This document shows, one piece after another, positions 60,957 through 64,000 of a stretch of 64,000 nt of DNA. Within the stretch, counting starts at the first letter, position 1; each line of letters begins with the position of its first letter. The position numbers and the translations under genes are program-made. The DNA is from Muricauda sp. SCSIO 65647. GTDB taxonomy: Bacteria; Bacteroidota; Bacteroidia; Flavobacteriales; Flavobacteriaceae. The DNA lies in NCBI RefSeq assembly GCF_021534965.1, contig NZ_CP091037.1, forward strand, positions 2,396,501 to 2,460,500, read 5' to 3'. Below the pieces are notes generated by a model. The model saw nothing but the letters and a program-made list of their open reading frames with translations, searched no databases and was not told where the DNA came from.

Positions 60957-61595
60957 ATGAACAAGTTATTAGTATTTTTCGGATGCGCACTTTTAAGTAG
61001 TACCACCGAAGCAGCACCACAAAAAAGTACGGTACCCGTGTTACACACAACTGCGGAGATGACACGTACGATCGCGAACCAGTTTACGGCTCTTGAAGAA
61101 GGGGCCGAGATCGAAAAGGATGCTCCTTTCCAGTTAGCAGAATTTAATGTTGGGCAACCTAAAGAATTAAGTTTAGATGAAATAGCGTATATCGAGGAAG
61201 AATCAGAAGTCAATCTTGGTTTTGATACCGCCGACTATCTTCCCGAAGGGTTTGATCCCCATAAGACCTATTTTGATTTGAACTCCATCATATACATCGA
61301 AGACGATAATACGGCCGAACTCGGTTTTGATACCGCAGCGTACCTACCAGAAGGGTTCGATCCCTACAGTGAGGGTGAGGTTACCGTCGATTCGATAAAT
61401 TATGTCGAGGAAGAAGATGAGGATTTGGGCTTTGAAACCAAAGACTATCTACCTGAGGGGTTCAACCCATATGAAAAGCACTTCGATTTGAGCTCGATCG
61501 AGTATATCGAAGAAGAGGAAATAATCGATTTGGGCTTCGACCCTTCGGCTTATCTTCCTGAAAACTTTGATCCCCATGCGGGTCATGCTAGGTAG
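60957..61595 (+). CDS. Secreted acidic repeat protein, LGFDTxxYLPEGFDPY type (212 aa)
   Basis: I do not recognise this family. After a signal peptide (MNKLLVFFGCALLSSTTEAA) and a linker, residues about 75-210 form four repeats of 34-37 residues. Each has a SIxYIEEE-like half (DEIAYIEEES, NSIIYIEDDN, DSINYVEEED, SSIEYIEEEE) and a LGFDTxxYLPEGFDPY half (last repeat: LGFDPSAYLPENFDPH). The protein is strongly acidic, with aspartate and glutamate evenly spaced, which could suit calcium or cationic ligands, but that is guesswork. A paralogue with two repeats lies 328 bp downstream; a terminator follows this gene. Confidence 0.8.
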   Translation: MNKLLVFFGCALLSSTTEAAPQKSTVPVLHTTAEMTRTIANQFTALEEGAEIEKDAPFQLAEFNVGQPKELSLDEIAYIEEESEVNLGFDTADYLPEGFDPHKTYFDLNSIIYIEDDNTAELGFDTAAYLPEGFDPYSEGEVTVDSINYVEEEDEDLGFETKDYLPEGFNPYEKHFDLSSIEYIEEEEIIDLGFDPSAYLPENFDPHAGHAR

Positions 61596-61638
61596 GATGT
61601 TTTCATTTTATCAATTTTTTGAGTTAGTTAGTTGATGA

Positions 61639-61662
61639 ATCCCGGCACTCGCCGGGATTTTT
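61639..61662 (+). terminator. Terminator of the 212-aa repeat gene
   Basis: ATCCCGGC-ACTC-GCCGGGAT followed by a T run. It separates the two repeat-protein genes into different transcripts. Confidence 0.85.
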
Positions 61663-61854
61663 CATTGGTTATAACCTGAAAAATAAGGTCTTAACAAAAA
61701 AATAACAAAAAAATCGACGAAGTGCAACTGTTAAAAAAGAAAGGAAAAAGTTGCCGAATCGGTAAAAATAAATGCCCAAAATTATCGAGTTGTCATTCCT
61801 TGAAATCAAAATTTAGCAATCGTTTTCTTACACCTTTTTTTGGCAATTGTTAAG

Positions 61855-61877
61855 CAATTTAAAAACATACCAATCCT
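61855..61877 (+). promoter_or_regulatory. Shared upstream element, copy B
   Basis: A 23-bp sequence starting CAATTTAAAAACATACC that matches 60898-60920. It lies 16 bp before TACCTTTG (61893-61900), a perfect TAnnTTTG -7 element for the 100-residue gene. The rest of 61663-61854 is AT-rich with nothing recognisable. Confidence 0.45.
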
Positions 61878-61923
61878 TGTTTTTAACAGTTATACCTTTG
61901 TACCATAAATCAGACAATGAACT

Positions 61924-62226
61924 ATGAAATACAGAAAATATATATCGACACTGTTCATCGCAGCGATGCTCTTGCCGCTTTTCAGCGCCAAAGCAAAAAA
62001 AGATAAAACCACTTTTGAGTTTGATATCAATTCAATCGAATTCATAGAAAACCCGAGTGATATGGAACTTGGTTTTGATACCACAGACTACCTTCCCGAG
62101 GGGTTCAATCCCTACGAGGGCGAGGTAACGGTAAAGTCCATCAATTATATTGAGGAAGACGATTGTGATTTAGGTTTTGACACAGCCGAGTATCTTCCTG
62201 AAGATTTTGACCCCTATAAAAGATAG
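61924..62226 (+). CDS. Secreted acidic repeat protein, LGFDTxxYLPEGFDPY type (100 aa)
   Basis: Paralogue of the 212-residue protein: signal peptide (MKYRKYISTLFIAAMLLPLF, cleaved near SAKA) and two repeats: NSIEFIENPSDMELGFDTTD followed by YLPEGFNPYEGE, and KSINYIEEDDCDLGFDTAEY followed by LPEDFDPYKR. A single cysteine lies in the second repeat. It has its own promoter (TACCTTTG) and terminator. Confidence 0.78.
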   Translation: MKYRKYISTLFIAAMLLPLFSAKAKKDKTTFEFDINSIEFIENPSDMELGFDTTDYLPEGFNPYEGEVTVKSINYIEEDDCDLGFDTAEYLPEDFDPYKR

Positions 62227-62267
62227 TTTTCATATATAGAGTTGGTTGAGTTAGTTAGTTTTTAAAG

Positions 62268-62304
62268 AAATCCCGCCCGAATGCCCATTCGGGCGGGATT
62301 TTTT
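62268..62304 (+). terminator. Terminator of the 100-aa repeat gene
   Basis: A 15-bp perfect stem (AAATCCCGCCCGAAT / ATTCGGGCGGGATTT) with loop GCCC and a T run. Confidence 0.9.
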
Positions 62305-62341
62305 TGCTCACCACTAGAAATTAGTCATTTACAACAAAAAA

Positions 62342-62372
62342 TTGCATAGGTCTTCTAAATACGTCATTTTTG
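62342..62372 (+). promoter_or_regulatory. Promoter of the LRR gene
   Basis: TTG (62342-62344), 20-bp spacer, CATTTTTG (62365-62372; one base off TAnnTTTG). Transcription would begin near 62379, which rules out a TTG start at 62370 and supports ATG 62391. Confidence 0.5.
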
Positions 62373-62390
62373 GGCTCAACCACCAAATCG

Positions 62391-62984
62391 ATGGCTATGA
62401 GACTTAGAAAGATTGCTTTTGTGCTTGTTTTTGTTTTTACTTTGACGAGCACCATTTCGGCCCAGACCTACAGGGAATTTGTGGCCTTGGTCGAAGTGTA
62501 CCGTAATACGAAGGGTTATAACTGGACAGAATCTTGGGACCTCAATACACCCATGACCGCATGGAAAGGGGTCACCATCAAAGATGGACATGTGGTAGGC
62601 CTAGATCTTTCAAACAATAACCTGGAAGGTAAGATACCGTTGACATTGGTCAATTTGAAACACTTGAAGCATCTCGATCTTTCAGGAAACAAATTGAAAG
62701 GCAGGTTACCAGGGGGCATCGGAAGAATGACCCAACTCTATACCTTCAATGTGTCAAGCAATGGCCTAACAGGAAGAATTCCGAGAGGTTTTGCAAAACT
62801 TTCCAAATTAAAATCATTGCAATTGGCCAATAACAATTTTGAAGACTTCAGAGGGCTGGAAGAAATAAAAAAACACCAATTGGTCTTTTTCGATATGAAC
62901 AGTGATTTCAAGCACCTGCAATTGCTCAGTCTTAAATCACAGAACGTTCGAATGGCAAACCTTGAATATGAGGATATTGAATAA
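62391..62984 (+). CDS. Secreted leucine-rich repeat protein (plant-like LRR)
   Basis: A 197-residue protein: signal peptide (MAMRLRKIAFVLVFVFTLTSTISAQ), LRR cap (YREFVALVEVYRNTKGYNWTESWD), then about four repeats of the LxxLxxLDLSxNxLxGxIP type (LDLSNNNLEGKIP, LDLSGNKLKGRLP, FNVSSNGLTGRIP, LQLANNNFED). A 45-residue tail has no repeats. Short exported LRR proteins of this kind are common in flavobacteria and likely bind proteins or glycans. Confidence 0.85.
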   Translation: MAMRLRKIAFVLVFVFTLTSTISAQTYREFVALVEVYRNTKGYNWTESWDLNTPMTAWKGVTIKDGHVVGLDLSNNNLEGKIPLTLVNLKHLKHLDLSGNKLKGRLPGGIGRMTQLYTFNVSSNGLTGRIPRGFAKLSKLKSLQLANNNFEDFRGLEEIKKHQLVFFDMNSDFKHLQLLSLKSQNVRMANLEYEDIE

Positions 62985-63003
62985 CTATGTCTGAAACAAA
63001 TTT

Positions 63004-63033
63004 AAAAAGGATGCCCTCGGGCGTCCTTTTTTT
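63004..63033. terminator. Bidirectional terminator between LRR and SLC13 genes
   Basis: AAAAAGGATGCCC / GGGCGTCCTTTTT with one wobble pair and a minimal loop. It serves the LRR gene and, on the other strand, lies just past the transporter's stop. Confidence 0.75.
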
Positions 63034-63035
63034 GT

Positions 63036-64000
63036 TTAGAACAACAATGGAAGCACAAACTGAAACATCAGAATCAATAAGGCCACTGCAATCAGGTTCA
63101 GAATAATGCCTACCCTCGCCATTTGAGGCACTTTCACATGGCCACTGGCAAAAACAATGGCATTGGGGGGTGTTGCCATCGGCAGCATAAATGCACAGCT
63201 GCTGGCCATGGTCACGGGAATCAACAGATAGAGCATGGGCACGCCAAGCCCAATGGCAATACCGGCCACTACTGGGGCCAGAACGGCCACCAAGGCAACA
63301 TTGCTCATCAGCTCGGTCATGAAGAGCATTAAAAGTATCAACAGTGAAGCGGTCAATAGAATACTGATATCGCTGCTGGCAATGGCTTCTGCCACTAAAT
63401 CGACAATACCGCTGACCGACATTCCCTTGGCCAATGCGAGACCACCGCCAAAAAGAATCAAAATGCCCCACGCCAATCGTGAGGTGTCTTTCCAATTGAT
63501 GATGAAATCTCCTTTTTTGATATTATACGGTACCGAAAACAGTGCAATGGCCGCAAACATGCTGATCATGGTATCAGAAAGCCCTAAACTTGGAATGATG
63601 GAGTTGATCAATGTTCTGAAAATCCAGAGAAAGACAGTGACCCCAAAAATCGTCAACACCATCTTTTCTTTGCCAGAGGTGGGTCCCAATTTCTTTAGCT
63701 CTTTATCGATGACCTCTTTTGAGGCATTGAATTTCAGGTCGCGATTGGGAAACATCCATTTCACAAGTACAAAGTAAATGATACCGATCATTAGTGCAGA
63801 AAAGGGGAGACCGATGGTCATCCACTTCAAAAAAGAGATTTCGATGTTATATTCGTTTTCCAGCAGGCCGATGAGTACCGAGTTGGGAGGTGTGCCAATA
63901 ACGGTGGCAATACCCCCTGCATTGGCCGAAAAAGCTATGCCCAGCATAACACTCAGCGCAAAGTTTTGATCTCTTTTTGTGAATCCGTCCTCATCATGTA
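63036..64000 (-). CDS. SLC13/DASS family sodium-coupled anion transporter (5' end outside window)
   Basis: The C-terminal part (at least 320 residues) of a divalent anion:Na+ symporter. The frame is open to the window edge; a Met at 63947 is internal. Signatures: MLGIAFSANAGGIATVIGTPPNSVL (first SNT-type substrate motif region), LIVVGGGLALAKGM-like LFGGGLALAKGMSVSGI, ELMSNVALVAVLAPVVAGIA and MASSCAFMLPMATPPNAIVFASG (second motif). Substrate is likely dicarboxylate or sulfate; sequence does not decide. The DNA before the visible part cannot be judged. Confidence 0.9.
   Translation of the reverse strand, partial: HDEDGFTKRDQNFALSVMLGIAFSANAGGIATVIGTPPNSVLIGLLENEYNIEISFLKWMTIGLPFSALMIGIIYFVLVKWMFPNRDLKFNASKEVIDKELKKLGPTSGKEKMVLTIFGVTVFLWIFRTLINSIIPSLGLSDTMISMFAAIALFSVPYNIKKGDFIINWKDTSRLAWGILILFGGGLALAKGMSVSGIVDLVAEAIASSDISILLTASLLILLMLFMTELMSNVALVAVLAPVVAGIAIGLGVPMLYLLIPVTMASSCAFMLPMATPPNAIVFASGHVKVPQMARVGIILNLIAVALLILMFQFVLPLLF

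Noticed and set aside
63235-63777. 180-codon plus-strand frame opposite the SLC13 gene
   Set aside because: Mirror frame of a recognisable transporter; no independent support.

Overview
The window reads as a chromosome segment of a marine member of the Bacteroidota, most likely the family Flavobacteriaceae (Muricauda/Maribacter-like; an inference from gene content, not a species call). Supporting signs are the many SusC/TonB-type receptors, promoters of the TTG-N(19-23)-TAnnTTTG type, weak or absent Shine-Dalgarno sequences, families largely confined to Bacteroidota (DUF5522, DUF6607, DUF6090-like, HmuY), moderate GC and dense short-palindrome repeats between genes. The region is mostly ordinary housekeeping and accessory chromosome. 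No phage, insertion sequence, CRISPR array or rRNA operon is visible.

Layout. 0-7.5 kb: a TonB-dependent receptor, a SYLF protein, a decayed class III cyclase, a tandem trio of about 37-residue micropeptides, three poorly known genes, then an initiator tRNA-fMet surrounded by broken copies of itself. 7.5-13.8 kb: a sodium:alanine symporter overlapping era, a choice-of-anchor I lipoprotein, der and a lumazine-binding-like protein. 14-20 kb: a FIST sensor with its hybrid histidine kinase, convergent with an M23-MerR-LemA-TPM-TPM operon. 20-31.5 kb: alaS, several membrane or exported DUF proteins, an aromatic amino acid hydroxylase, a hidden DUF5522 gene, and a four-gene operon ending in hemL. 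31.5-42 kb: Crp and alpha/beta hydrolase divergent pair; a NrtR-type Nudix regulator divergent from a GH3 glycosidase with clear paired operators; a VOC-membrane fusion; an AraC regulator; an intact class III cyclase; a DUF5367-DUF1772-NmrA operon. 42-46 kb: a methanethiol methyltransferase-like gene and a TPR-LuxR-type regulator bracketed by homologous direct repeats. 46-47.7 kb: HxlR regulator divergent from a flavodoxin-fold oxidoreductase and a peroxiredoxin. 47.7-56.2 kb: an iron and heme uptake block. 56.2-64 kb: envelope proteins, a large zinc metalloprotease, two secreted proteins built of a novel acidic repeat, an LRR protein and a truncated SLC13 transporter.

How the genes work together. 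The clearest physiological module is iron acquisition: PepSY membrane protein plus siderophore receptor, HmuR-like receptor plus HmuY-like lipoprotein, a Cys-rich small protein and DUF6607, with related near-palindromes (TTTAGATTAATYTAAA-like) in the two promoter regions. A second well-supported circuit is the Nudix regulator and GH3 glycosidase, where two TTTGTG-N9-CACAAA sites sit on the -33 and -7 elements of divergent promoters. The most novel-looking material is the micropeptide trio (3901-4396), the LGFDTxxYLPEGFDPY repeat proteins (60957-62226), the phased TTACA boxes upstream of the methyltransferase, and the fragmented tRNA-fMet locus. Functions given by DUF or family name are from recognition of sequence patterns; no database search was run.
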